Source of the DNA: Desulfobacterales bacterium | GTDB taxonomy: Bacteria; Desulfobacterota; Desulfobacteria; Desulfobacterales; Desulfobacteraceae | Assembly: GCA_022361535.1 (NCBI GenBank) | Contig: JAKSAU010001006.1 | Location: 1-16,030, forward strand | DNA: 16,030 nt | Reading direction: 5' to 3' | Program-made: the position numbers and the translations under genes | The notes under the pieces: generated by a model | Database searches by the model: none | What the model was told of the DNA's origin: nothing | Seen by the model: the letters and a program-made list of their open reading frames with translations, nothing else | In this document: positions 7,983 through 15,388 of the stretch, piece after piece | Layout: each line of letters begins with the position of its first letter | Numbering within the stretch: position 1 is the first letter of the stretch

Positions 7983-9446
7983 TTACAGCAATTTGCTGCC
8001 TGATTTAAACTGCGTCCTGTCGATCTTGTATTTTTTTAGCTTATAGTGAAAAGATTGAGGAGATACGCCAAGTGTTCTTGCGGCCTTGGCAGCATTGCCA
8101 TTTGTCTTGCTCAGGGCATTGCAGATCATCTGCTTTTCACTCATGGCCTGGGCTTGAACCAATGTCCCTTCAGTCGCCTGCACAGGCAGGCCAACACCAT
8201 TTATTAAACCCAATGAAGATTCATTTGACATATCGCCGACGATTTGAGGGTTATGCGCGGAAAAGGTAAAGATATGTGCAGGCAAATGATCCTCACTTAT
8301 GAGTTTATCTTTTCCCACCATATTCATACCAGCCTCTATAGCATGCTCAAGTTCACGGACATTTCCAGGCCAATGATAGCGGCCAAACAAGTTGGCAACA
8401 CGGTCTGAAATCCCGTTTACCTGCTTACCCAGTTGATCATTAAACTTTGCGATAAACGCACTTACCAGGGTGTCAAACCCTTCTTTGCGTTCCCTCAAGG
8501 GCGGTAATAAAATTGAGACAACCCCCATCCGGTAAAAAAGATCCATACGCAATACCCCGGATTGAACAATGTCAAGTGGTGGCCTTGATACGGAGGTAAT
8601 AATTTTTACATCTAAATCTTTTTCCTTAAGGGAGCCCAGTTTTCTTACCTTCTTATCCTGCACTACCCTCAATAGCTTTGCCTGAAGTGTTAGAGGCATG
8701 GAATCAAGTTCATCAAGAAAAATGGTGCCTCCATCTGCCTGCTCAAACAACCCCTGCTTGTCAATGGCACCTGTAAACGCCCCTTTGGAAGTCCCGAACA
8801 AAATACCCTCCAGAAGATGCTCAGGAATGGCAGCACAATTAACCGGGATAAAGGGTCTTGATTTCCTTTTGCTGTGGTTATGAATGGATTGGGCAAACAA
8901 CTCTTTACCTGTGCCGGTTTCACCGGAAATCATAATGGGTGATGGAGAATCCGATGCCATTTTGGCAATATGAATTGCATTGAGCATATCCGGGTCTGAT
9001 GCCAGTATATCTTTAAAGGTAAACCGTGTCCCATTTCTGGACCCAGTTTTTACACTGTCTTTTGCATCTGACACTACAATATTTTCAACCGCCTGATAGT
9101 CCTTTGAAAATCGAATGGCACCGATCAGTGTCCCGGCCTTGTACAGAGGGTAAACATTGGTAATGATGTTAGAGACCCGTCCGTACCGGGTTCGGTAAAC
9201 CATAGCCTCGTTGATAATCGGCGTACCAGAGGCAAGACACCTCATGGTCGGACTTGCATGGATATCTACGTCATAAAGGTCTGTGATCTTTTTTCCCAGT
9301 ACATCTTCCCGCTTGATATCATCAATTGAGCATTGGGCCTCATTGAAAAATAGAATTTTTCCCTTGATATCCGAAATGATAACACCCTCATGAAGACAAT
9401 CTAAAATTCCATAGATATCAATATCATCAAATTGTTCTTTATTCAT
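7983..9446 (-). CDS. Sigma-54-dependent transcriptional activator, PAS-AAA+-Fis (RocR-like)
   Basis: About 487 residues from the ATG at 9446. An N-terminal PAS-type sensor (about 10-120, with EGVIISDIKGKILFFNEAQ) is followed by a central AAA+ domain: Walker A GETGTGKE, sigma-54 contact loop GAFTGA, Walker B GGTIFLDE, and YHWPGNVRELEHA. A C-terminal Fis-type helix-turn-helix (ICNALSKTNGNAAKAARTLGVSPQSFHYKLKKY) binds DNA. There is no receiver domain, so it probably senses a small molecule through PAS rather than phosphorylation, as RocR does. The start is placed at 9446 because CAGGA lies five bases upstream; an in-frame TTG at 9503 would add 19 residues but has no clear ribosome site. It lies directly upstream of, and codirectional with, a sigma-54 promoter and the transporter operon, so it is the likely local regulator responding to the imported compound. 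Confidence 0.92.
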   Translation of the reverse strand: MNKEQFDDIDIYGILDCLHEGVIISDIKGKILFFNEAQCSIDDIKREDVLGKKITDLYDVDIHASPTMRCLASGTPIINEAMVYRTRYGRVSNIITNVYPLYKAGTLIGAIRFSKDYQAVENIVVSDAKDSVKTGSRNGTRFTFKDILASDPDMLNAIHIAKMASDSPSPIMISGETGTGKELFAQSIHNHSKRKSRPFIPVNCAAIPEHLLEGILFGTSKGAFTGAIDKQGLFEQADGGTIFLDELDSMPLTLQAKLLRVVQDKKVRKLGSLKEKDLDVKIITSVSRPPLDIVQSGVLRMDLFYRMGVVSILLPPLRERKEGFDTLVSAFIAKFNDQLGKQVNGISDRVANLFGRYHWPGNVRELEHAIEAGMNMVGKDKLISEDHLPAHIFTFSAHNPQIVGDMSNESSLGLINGVGLPVQATEGTLVQAQAMSEKQMICNALSKTNGNAAKAARTLGVSPQSFHYKLKKYKIDRTQFKSGSKLL

Positions 9447-9783
9447 AAGTATCCTGAACGACTTAACGCTATGTGCGGCAGTTTTTCTCTTTTTTTGTAT
9501 CAATGACGGATTCCTTAGAAAAATTCAAGACTTATCAAAAAATTTTTATTTTTTACACTTTTGTGTCTTTTTTACCCCTTTTTTGCATGCCGGGGGAATA
9601 TAAAGACAGTCGAACTAAATGAAAGGGCAGAAACTTAGGTGAAAAATATGCAAAAAAGACGCCTATTATCAGATATCTTTTTAGATTTTTTATAATAAAC
9701 CCCCATTTTCAAACGAAAGTAGCCTTTTATCTCCTCGGAAGACTAACCCTGTGAATATCCATTAACCTGTGCTAAAAGGCTGC
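9447..9783. promoter_or_regulatory. Divergent intergenic region with a consensus -10 box
   Basis: This 337-bp stretch separates the activator (-) and MFS (+) genes and is very A/T-rich, with T- and A-tracts. A perfect TATAAT (9691-9696, + strand) could be the -10 of the MFS gene, giving a leader of about 80 nt, but no good -35 is seen 17 bp upstream. A small dyad ACAC-TTTT-GTGT lies at 9555-9566. No sigma-54 site or gene is seen. Confidence 0.4.
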
Positions 9784-10905
9784 ATGCGACTTTTTTTGAT
9801 CATTTTATCCCAGTTTCTTTCAGGTTCCATCTGGTTCGCGGGCAACGCTGCATTCCAAGGTCAGGTTTTCTTGCTATCTGCGGTCCAGGCGGGGTTCATA
9901 GCAGGAACACTTTTGTTTGCATTACTCAATCTTGCAGATCGGTACCCTCCTTCCCGTCTGTTTTTTGTTTGTTCTATTCTAGGGGGAATGTTTAACTTTG
10001 CCCCGCTTTTGACAGGACAAACTGCCGGCCTGATACCGGCTTCTCGATTTTTATGTGGAATCTGTCTTGCTGGAATCTATCCGGTTGGGATGAAAATCGC
10101 GGCATCCTGGTACCCGAATACCCTTGGCCGGGCATTGGGCTTTCTAGTGGGCGCATTGGTATTGGCTTCCGGATTTCCATATTTTATCCGAGTCATATCA
10201 TGGCAGGGAGACCCGTCTGTAATCCTTTTAATCACAAGTTTGCTATGTATCTTCGGCGGCGCTATCCAGTGTTTTTTAGTCAAAGACGGCCCTGCTCTTC
10301 CAAAAGGTGCACCTTTTAATTTCAAAGCTATTGCTCAAGCGTTTGCCCACCCAGGCTTCAGAGCATCCTCTTTTGGCTATTTCGGTCATATGTGGGAATT
10401 ATACGCATTATGGGCATTTATCCCAATGCTATACAATACGCTGGTGCCAGGTCAGGCTGATCTCTGGACTTTTATCTTTTTTGCCGTGGGTTTTTTAGGA
10501 TGCGGCCTTGGCGGCCTGCTGTCTATCCGGCTGGGCAGTCAGAAAATTGCCCGGTTTGCTTTGGCAGGTTCCGGTATTTGCTGTCTAATATCCCCTTTGT
10601 TCCAACAACTGCCTCAATATATAACACTGGGCTTGCTCATATTCTGGGGAGTATGCGTTGTAACAGATTCTCCACAATTCTCTTCCCTTAATGCCCGATT
10701 TGCACCCAAATCTTATGTGGGTTCGGCCCTGACCATTGTCAATTGCATAGGATTTGTCATCACCATTTTTTCCATTGAGCTTTTAGATGCCTGGATAAAA
10801 TTTCAGGGGTTAGACTTCGCTTTTATCATGCTTGCTCCCGGGCCTTTGCTGGGATGGCTGAGCATGAGACGACTATCGTCTCCGGCTAACGGCGATAGCG
10901 ATTGA
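9784..10905 (+). CDS. Major facilitator superfamily transporter, substrate unknown
   Basis: 373 residues, almost entirely hydrophobic, with roughly 11-12 predicted membrane helices. MFS features include the SRFLCGICLAGIYPVGMKIAASWYP segment (TM4 region), followed by a loop LGRALGFLVGALVLASG, and a short central loop (KDGPALPKGAPF) dividing two halves. The ATG at 9784 is preferred because AAAAGG lies six to seven bases upstream; a GTG at 9769 has no ribosome site. Nothing nearby fixes the substrate. It is divergent from the sigma-54 activator gene and could be co-regulated, but no sigma-54 site faces it. It converges on the next gene, with a 20-bp overlap of coding ends. Confidence 0.82.
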   Translation: MRLFLIILSQFLSGSIWFAGNAAFQGQVFLLSAVQAGFIAGTLLFALLNLADRYPPSRLFFVCSILGGMFNFAPLLTGQTAGLIPASRFLCGICLAGIYPVGMKIAASWYPNTLGRALGFLVGALVLASGFPYFIRVISWQGDPSVILLITSLLCIFGGAIQCFLVKDGPALPKGAPFNFKAIAQAFAHPGFRASSFGYFGHMWELYALWAFIPMLYNTLVPGQADLWTFIFFAVGFLGCGLGGLLSIRLGSQKIARFALAGSGICCLISPLFQQLPQYITLGLLIFWGVCVVTDSPQFSSLNARFAPKSYVGSALTIVNCIGFVITIFSIELLDAWIKFQGLDFAFIMLAPGPLLGWLSMRRLSSPANGDSD

Positions 10906-11614
10906 TGATCGCATTATAAATGCCATCTTTTTTCATATTTTCAAGTATGGTTTTAAACTTAGCTTGATCATCATCGTTAACAGTTCCTTTCGAAGCCGCC
11001 AGATAAATAGTTCCCCCCGGATAGGAGACCCCTTTGATCAATTCACCCGGATTGCCGCCAAATTGTTTGTAATTATGGACACCCAAAAGAAATCCATGGC
11101 ATAGTACGGCTTTTGTCCGTTTGTGCTTTAAAAGCTGTAGGCACTTTAATTCAGTATTCTTTGTATCTACTTTGCTATATCCCAACTCCTGAAGTTTGTA
11201 CTCTGCCGGAGATGATCTAAGAACACATATTTTTTCATTTTTCATGGCGGCTTCATCACCTATGGGAACGCCAGAATCATTGGTAACCATCTGCAGCTTG
11301 TAATCAACCAGTGGAATGATCCATTCGTATAAAGGCTCCCGGTTTGCGGTCCTTGTTAACGGAGCGATGAGCAAGCCTTTATTCTCGGGAGCTGTCTGCA
11401 CCAAATGCTGGGCACGGGCCCAAGGTTTAAATACGATATTTAATTCCATGCCGGCTCGCTTGAACACTTCTTTGACCAAGTCAATGGCGATTCCCTGAGC
11501 ACCTTGTTTTTCACTGGAATATGGAGGAATCTCACCACTGACCATTTCCATACTTTGTCCAACTGTTGGGATTATTAAAATCAAAATAATAAAAACCACA
11601 CAAAACTTTCTCAT
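10886..11614 (-). CDS. Orphan periplasmic solute-binding protein (SBP_bac_3-like)
   Basis: 242 residues with a clear N-terminal signal segment (FCVVFIILILIIPTVGQS). The mature part starts with MVSGEIPPYSSEKQGAQGIAIDLVKEVFKRAGMELNIVFKPWARA, the standard opening of polar amino-acid-type binding proteins. The ATG at 11614 follows an excellent AAGGAG site. No permease or ATPase lies beside it, so it is an orphan receptor and may serve a distant transporter or signalling protein. It has few residues to suggest a ligand. The stop codon lies inside the 3' end of the MFS gene (10886-10905). Confidence 0.82.
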   Translation of the reverse strand: MRKFCVVFIILILIIPTVGQSMEMVSGEIPPYSSEKQGAQGIAIDLVKEVFKRAGMELNIVFKPWARAQHLVQTAPENKGLLIAPLTRTANREPLYEWIIPLVDYKLQMVTNDSGVPIGDEAAMKNEKICVLRSSPAEYKLQELGYSKVDTKNTELKCLQLLKHKRTKAVLCHGFLLGVHNYKQFGGNPGELIKGVSYPGGTIYLAASKGTVNDDDQAKFKTILENMKKDGIYNAIINRYRR

Positions 11615-11894
11615 ACGACTCTCCTTTACGAATAATTTTAACTTGGGTTAAGACACGCCGTGGAAGTCGTGCCGCAATTATCCTTCAGGAATACCGATAA
11701 ATACGAATTCAGTGGTATACACCTCAATCGAGCGATACAGATTTCAAAATGGGATTGACATATCACAGCACAGGGCTGAATGGTTTACAATTCAGGCACC
11801 TCTTTCTTGAAGGCAGATCAAAATTGACAATCACCTTAAATTCCGGTTATATAAGCCGTCTTGTATCGTACACAAAACAGAGCATAAAAAAAGA
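11615..11894 (+). promoter_or_regulatory. Intergenic region with candidate sigma-70 promoter for the Dus-family gene
   Basis: Within this 280-bp divergent gap, TTGACA (11824-11829) is followed 18 bp later by TATATA (11848-11853), a plausible housekeeping promoter with a leader of about 35 nt. A second TTGACA at 11755-11760 lacks a fitting -10. Nothing else is recognised. Confidence 0.5.
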
Positions 11895-12923
11895 ATGAAT
11901 ACTGTAAAAGAACTGGCCGACTATCTGCTGACCCCGTTGACCATTGGCAATAAAACTATCGAAAATCGGATGGTGCTGGCTCCCATGGCGGGATTAGGTC
12001 ACATCGCCTTCAGGCAACTGGTCACTGAATTGGGTGGGTTCGGCCTGCTTTTCACAGGGATGTGCTCTGCCAAAGCTGTGCCCCATGAAAACCCGCGCGT
12101 GTCACATGTCTTCACCTGGAGGCCTGAGGAACTTGACCATACGGTCTGTCAGATATTTGGTGCCGAACCAGAATCCATGGCCAGGGCTGCCAGTCGTATT
12201 GAGGCAGAAGGTTTTTTTGGTGTGGATTTAAATTTCGGATGCTCCGTGGCAGCCATTTGCAAAAAAGGGTGTGGTGCCGCTCTTTTGAAAACCCCGGAAA
12301 TGGCGGTAAAAATTGTATCAGCAGTCCGAGATGCAGTTTCCTGCCCTGTATTTGTTAAATACAGAACAGGGTGGGAAGATAATGCAGCATTTCCGGTTCG
12401 CATGGGACAAGAATTTGAAAAGGCAGGTGCTGATGCCATTACCTTCCATCCCAGGGTGGCCCCGGATAGGAGAAGCCGAACCCCAAAGTGGGAGATTATA
12501 GGCAAGGTTCAGGAGGCAGTTGATATTCCGGTTTTTGGAAACGGTAACCTGTTCCTGGTCGAAGACGGAATTAAAATGGTAAACCAGACAGCTTGTCAGG
12601 GCCTATCCCTTGGACGTATGGCAGTTGCCCGGCCCTGGATTTTTTCTCAATGGACAAAAGGAACCGAGCCTGGTTCTGATATTTATCTTACTACTGCTTT
12701 AAAAATGGCCGATCTTCTGGCAAGTCATTATGAAGATTTTTATGCCGTCAAAATGTTCAAAAAATTTGCTCCATATTTCTGTGCCAATTTCAAATTTTCC
12801 AATGCCATACTTAAGTCAATGATGCGGGCTGAAACCATGGATGATCTAAGACAGAATATCCATAGCCTGCTTGAAACACCGCCCGAAACCCTTAGTGTTC
12901 CGAATATTAATCTCTTTGTATAG
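11895..12923 (+). CDS. tRNA-dihydrouridine synthase family protein (divergent)
   Basis: 342-residue flavin TIM-barrel protein. The start MVLAPMAGLGHIAFRQL is the usual FMN-site opening. VDLNFGCSVAAICKKGCGAALL (about 110-131) holds the catalytic-cysteine position (Cys116), although the canonical NxGCP reads NFGCS. FVKYRTGWED, ITFHPR and IPVFGNGNLF follow, and the C-terminal GLSLGRMAVARPWIF is the phosphate-binding end. The family reduces uridine in the tRNA D-loop using FMN and NAD(P)H. Substitutions in several motifs (S for P after Cys116, GNGN for GNGD) place it outside the closest Dus groups, so target and activity are less sure. The ribosome site before the ATG at 11895 is weak (A-rich). 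It stands alone with its own likely promoter. Confidence 0.8.
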   Translation: MNTVKELADYLLTPLTIGNKTIENRMVLAPMAGLGHIAFRQLVTELGGFGLLFTGMCSAKAVPHENPRVSHVFTWRPEELDHTVCQIFGAEPESMARAASRIEAEGFFGVDLNFGCSVAAICKKGCGAALLKTPEMAVKIVSAVRDAVSCPVFVKYRTGWEDNAAFPVRMGQEFEKAGADAITFHPRVAPDRRSRTPKWEIIGKVQEAVDIPVFGNGNLFLVEDGIKMVNQTACQGLSLGRMAVARPWIFSQWTKGTEPGSDIYLTTALKMADLLASHYEDFYAVKMFKKFAPYFCANFKFSNAILKSMMRAETMDDLRQNIHSLLETPPETLSVPNINLFV

Positions 12924-12931
12924 GTATGACG

Positions 12932-12975
12932 AGAATAAAATTCTTAAACAATAGTACTTACTGAAATTTTATTCT
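12932..12975. repeat. AT-rich inverted repeat after the Dus-family gene
   Basis: Arms AGAATAAAATT (12932-12942) and AATTTTATTCT (12965-12975) are fully complementary across a 22-nt loop, eight bases after the stop. It is weak as a terminator because it is AT-rich and lacks a T-run. Its right arm touches the -35 box of the next gene, so it could also be an operator. Confidence 0.4.
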
Positions 12976-13002
12976 TGACACCACCATTTTAAGTGCTAAT
13001 AT
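12975..13002 (+). promoter_or_regulatory. Sigma-70-type promoter for the decarboxylase gene
   Basis: Consensus TTGACA (12975-12980), a 16-bp spacer and TAATAT (12997-13002) lie about 30 bp before the ATG at 13033. AAGGAG (13019-13024) gives a strong ribosome site eight bases before the start. Confidence 0.7.
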
Positions 13003-13032
13003 GTCGTCTATATATTGTAAGGAGAGAATAAT

Positions 13033-14286
13033 ATGACACCTGAACTGATGACCCAGATCGCAGACACCTTTGGCACACCAACCTATGTATATGACTTGGA
13101 AAGGGTAAAAGACCAATACAATACATTCACATCAGCATTTGATTGGCCCAAATTTAAAACCTGTTATGCCATGAAAGCCAACTATAATAGGGATGTGCTG
13201 GAGTGCCTGAGAAACCTGGGGGCAGGAATTGATGCAGTCAGTCCGGGCGACCTTTATATGGCATTGTCTTGCGGTTTCAGGCCGGAAGATATCATTTATA
13301 CGGCCAACAATATCACTGACGCAGAAATGCACGAAATAGCGGCAACAGGGGTTCTTATGAATATTGGGTCCCTTTCCCGCCTTGAAAAATATGCCAGGGC
13401 GTTTCCAGGTACCCGGGTCTGCCTGCGAATCAACCCGGATGTTGTTGACGGAGCCCACGACAAAATCAAAACCGGAGGCGACCTGACCAAATTCGGTATT
13501 CTCCTTGAAGATACCCAAAAGGTAAAACAAATCGTTCGTGAAGCAGGCTTAAAGGTAGTTGGACTCCATGAACATACAGGGTCCGGTCTGAAAAAAGCAG
13601 ACTCAGTGGTCCGGGCCATGAGACAGATCATGACCATTGCCACACAAGATAATTTTCCAGATCTTGAGTTTCTGGATTTCGGCGGTGGATTCAAAGTGCC
13701 TTATGCACCCGAGGACAATCCAATCGACATTGTATCCATGGGACGAGAAATCACTAGCCTATTTGCCGAGTTCTGCAAAGGCTACGGTCGGAAGTTAGGC
13801 CTTTTGTTTGAACCGGGCAAGTATCTTACAGCCCAGGCAGGAAGCCTTTTGGTCAGAGTCAATACCATTAAGTACAACCGCCACAGAACAATCTGCGGGA
13901 CTGATTCAGGATTTCCCCAGCTCATCCGCCCTATGTTCTATGATGCCTACCATGCCATAGAAAATATCTCCAACCCCAAAGGCAAACTCGGAGTATACGA
14001 TATCTGCGGGAATATATGCGAGACAGGAGACCTGTTTGCTACGGACAGAACCATGCCGGAAATCAGGGAAAACGACCTTTTAGCGATTCAAAATGCCGGG
14101 GCATACTGCTATGCCATGGGCGGCACCTATAACCTCAGGCCCATGCCGGCTGAAGTGGTGGTGGAAGACAATGCGTTTAGGCTCTCCAGAAAACGGCTGA
14201 CGCCAAAAGATTTAGTTGCTTTAATCAATGGCGAAAATGTAAATCAGCCCAATATCAAAATAGAATCCAGACCTAATGCTGCCTGA
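13033..14286 (+). CDS. lysA: Diaminopimelate decarboxylase-like PLP enzyme with variant motifs
   Basis: 417 residues, alanine-racemase-type fold (fold type III). The PLP lysine is Lys48 in CYAMKAN, and DFGGGFKVPY supplies the glycine-rich phosphate loop. DSGFPQLIRPMFYDAYHAI matches the DAP decarboxylase substrate-binding stretch, and GNICETGD carries the catalytic Cys-Glu. DAP decarboxylases make lysine from meso-diaminopimelate in the cytoplasm. Several normally fixed motifs differ: HEHTGSG instead of HxHIGSQ, EPGK instead of EPGR, and AMGGTYNLRPMPAEV instead of a SMxSxYNxRPRPAEV-type ending. It may be a true but divergent LysA, or a paralogue with another substrate. No dap gene adjoins it, which is unlike many lysA loci. 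Its last codons overlap the start of the next gene. Confidence 0.8.
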   Translation: MTPELMTQIADTFGTPTYVYDLERVKDQYNTFTSAFDWPKFKTCYAMKANYNRDVLECLRNLGAGIDAVSPGDLYMALSCGFRPEDIIYTANNITDAEMHEIAATGVLMNIGSLSRLEKYARAFPGTRVCLRINPDVVDGAHDKIKTGGDLTKFGILLEDTQKVKQIVREAGLKVVGLHEHTGSGLKKADSVVRAMRQIMTIATQDNFPDLEFLDFGGGFKVPYAPEDNPIDIVSMGREITSLFAEFCKGYGRKLGLLFEPGKYLTAQAGSLLVRVNTIKYNRHRTICGTDSGFPQLIRPMFYDAYHAIENISNPKGKLGVYDICGNICETGDLFATDRTMPEIRENDLLAIQNAGAYCYAMGGTYNLRPMPAEVVVEDNAFRLSRKRLTPKDLVALINGENVNQPNIKIESRPNAA

Positions 14287-14683
14287 TATAAAACAAGCAA
14301 TGTGCGATGAGAATAATATCGATTTAACAGATTTTGAATGCATTCAGTGCCAGGCATGCTGCAAGGAGACAGGCTATGTCCGTCTCAAGCCTCATGAACC
14401 GGATGAGATTGCCAAGTTTTTAGGCATGGATGTCCACGAATTTATCAACACCTACACCCGATTGACCTGGGACCGACAAGGGCTTTCCCTGATTGAAAAG
14501 TCCGACGGGTCATGTATCTTTTTAAAAGATCAAGGATGCCTTATCCAAGCTGTAAAGCCCATCCAATGCAAAGACTTTCCCCATAAATGGAAGTTCACAA
14601 AGTTTGTACACATCTGTGGATGGGCCAAACAGCAAAAAAACTACATCCCCAGGATGCCTAACCCTTCCTCGAGTTCAAAATAG
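14276..14683 (+). CDS. YkgJ/CxxCxxCC-type cysteine cluster protein
   Basis: 135 residues with a CIQCQACC motif (Cys22, 25, 28, 29). A second cysteine group follows (Cys80, Cys88, Cys98 in the pattern CIFL...CLIQ...KPIQCKDFP), then Cys114. This is the arrangement of the YkgJ/UPF0153 family, thought to bind zinc or an iron-sulfur cluster; the function is unknown. The ATG at 14276 overlaps the decarboxylase end by 11 bp, implying translational coupling; an internal ATG at 14300 (Met9) is an alternative start. The 3' 43 bp overlap the opposite-strand gene. The pairing with the decarboxylase could mean a shared role, but this is unproven. Confidence 0.8.
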   Translation: MLPDIKQAMCDENNIDLTDFECIQCQACCKETGYVRLKPHEPDEIAKFLGMDVHEFINTYTRLTWDRQGLSLIEKSDGSCIFLKDQGCLIQAVKPIQCKDFPHKWKFTKFVHICGWAKQQKNYIPRMPNPSSSSK

Positions 14684-14937
14684 GGTTTGATATCATATGT
14701 GTATCCCGGAACCCCGAAATAGATAGAAAGACTTTCCCCAATTGCCTGAAGTGCTTCGGGCAACCTGTGGTTTTCCAATTCATAATAAGTGATGGAATGG
14801 ATACCCATTTCCGTGCTGGATGAAATATAAGGGCCTTTTTTGGTAATATAATCAGGCAGGGCCGGAGCAGTAAGGTATCGTTTGGCAACTTCCCTGGTAC
14901 TTTCCGGTGGATAGTGGACATTTGAAATAACAATCAT
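14641..14937 (-). CDS. Small conserved-looking protein of unknown function
   Basis: 98 residues, not recognised. The start MIVISNVHYPPESTREVAKRYL follows an excellent AAGGAG site, and coding character is good (alternating hydrophobic strand, helix, strand patterns: IHSITYYEL, LPEALQAIGESLSIYF). The pattern suggests a compact alpha/beta ferredoxin-like or dimeric barrel fold, which is a guess. It has no cysteines, signal or membrane helix. Its stop lies inside the YkgJ-type gene (43-bp convergent overlap). Confidence 0.65.
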   Translation of the reverse strand: MIVISNVHYPPESTREVAKRYLTAPALPDYITKKGPYISSSTEMGIHSITYYELENHRLPEALQAIGESLSIYFGVPGYTYDIKPYFELEEGLGILGM

Positions 14938-15147
14938 AATTTTTCTCCTTGTTTCGTTTACACTGGCCTAAGGCCGAGTTATCGAAATTATGGACACACC
15001 TGCCATTCCAAGTCAACCGCTTTCATCCCATAGGATCTAAGCATCTATAGCAGCTATCAGAATAAGATTCCGATTGAAACCCGAGAAAAGAGTAAAAATA
15101 CTGCCAATTATTGCAGTTGCCATATTGTTTTTCGTTTTGAGCAATTA

Positions 15148-15226
15148 GGCTCGTTAGTTCTAAGAAGGCGGCATCAGGCGGATTTTTGAAAAAAATTCGG
15201 CAGCCGCTTCTTAGAACTAACGAGCC
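15148..15226. repeat. Long-arm hairpin, possible REP/MITE-like element or structured RNA
   Basis: A perfect 20-bp stem (15148-15167 with 15207-15226, GGCTCGTTAGTTCT...) continues after a single bulged G into four more pairs (15169-15172 with 15203-15206), closing a 30-nt inner loop with its own A/T stem (ATTTTT/AAAAAT). It lies between divergently transcribed genes and has no T-run, so it is not needed, or built, as a terminator. Options are a mobile miniature element, a repeat-family hairpin or a regulatory RNA. No target-site duplication was recognised. Confidence 0.8.
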
Positions 15227-15314
15227 GGTATCTGATTATGCCAATCACCTCATTTCAGACTCCAGGTTATCCAAATCTCCTATGCCATCGAACATTTCAA
15301 TCGATTTTCTCAAT

Positions 15315-15343
15315 TTGACTTCACAACTGCCTGGTTTTACATT
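15315..15343 (+). promoter_or_regulatory. Candidate sigma-70 promoter for yedF
   Basis: TTGACT (15315-15320), a 17-bp spacer and TACATT (15338-15343). The leader to the ATG is about 40 nt. AGGAG (15371-15375) lies 13 bases before the start, a slightly long spacing. Confidence 0.5.
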
Positions 15344-15388
15344 TATCTGAATTTAGTTAAAAAGCCCTAAAGGAGATCTTCACCACCC

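Larger units (their letters stand above)
14938..15388. other. 450-bp gap between divergent genes, with a long hairpin
   Basis: No convincing gene is seen. The gap holds small GC dyads (GGCCT-A-AGGCC at 14965-14975), the long inverted repeat at 15148-15226 and the yedF promoter candidate. A short hydrophobic reading frame before the hairpin lacks an ATG and ribosome site. Confidence 0.5.

Noticed and set aside
9447..9503. Longer activator start at a TTG adding 19 residues
   Set aside because: No clear ribosome site, and the ATG at 9446 has CAGGA at ideal distance.
11755..11777. Second TTGACA as a promoter for the Dus-family gene
   Set aside because: No fitting -10 box at 16-18 bp.
14658..14933. 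Alternative minus-strand frame overlapping the 98-residue gene
   Set aside because: It lacks the well-placed ribosome site and has poor protein-like composition; the 14641-14937 frame is preferred.
15079..15147. Short hydrophobic reading frame (single transmembrane-like stretch ILPIIAVAILFFVLSN)
   Set aside because: No ATG, only a TTG without a ribosome site, and about 24 residues; not distinguishable from chance.
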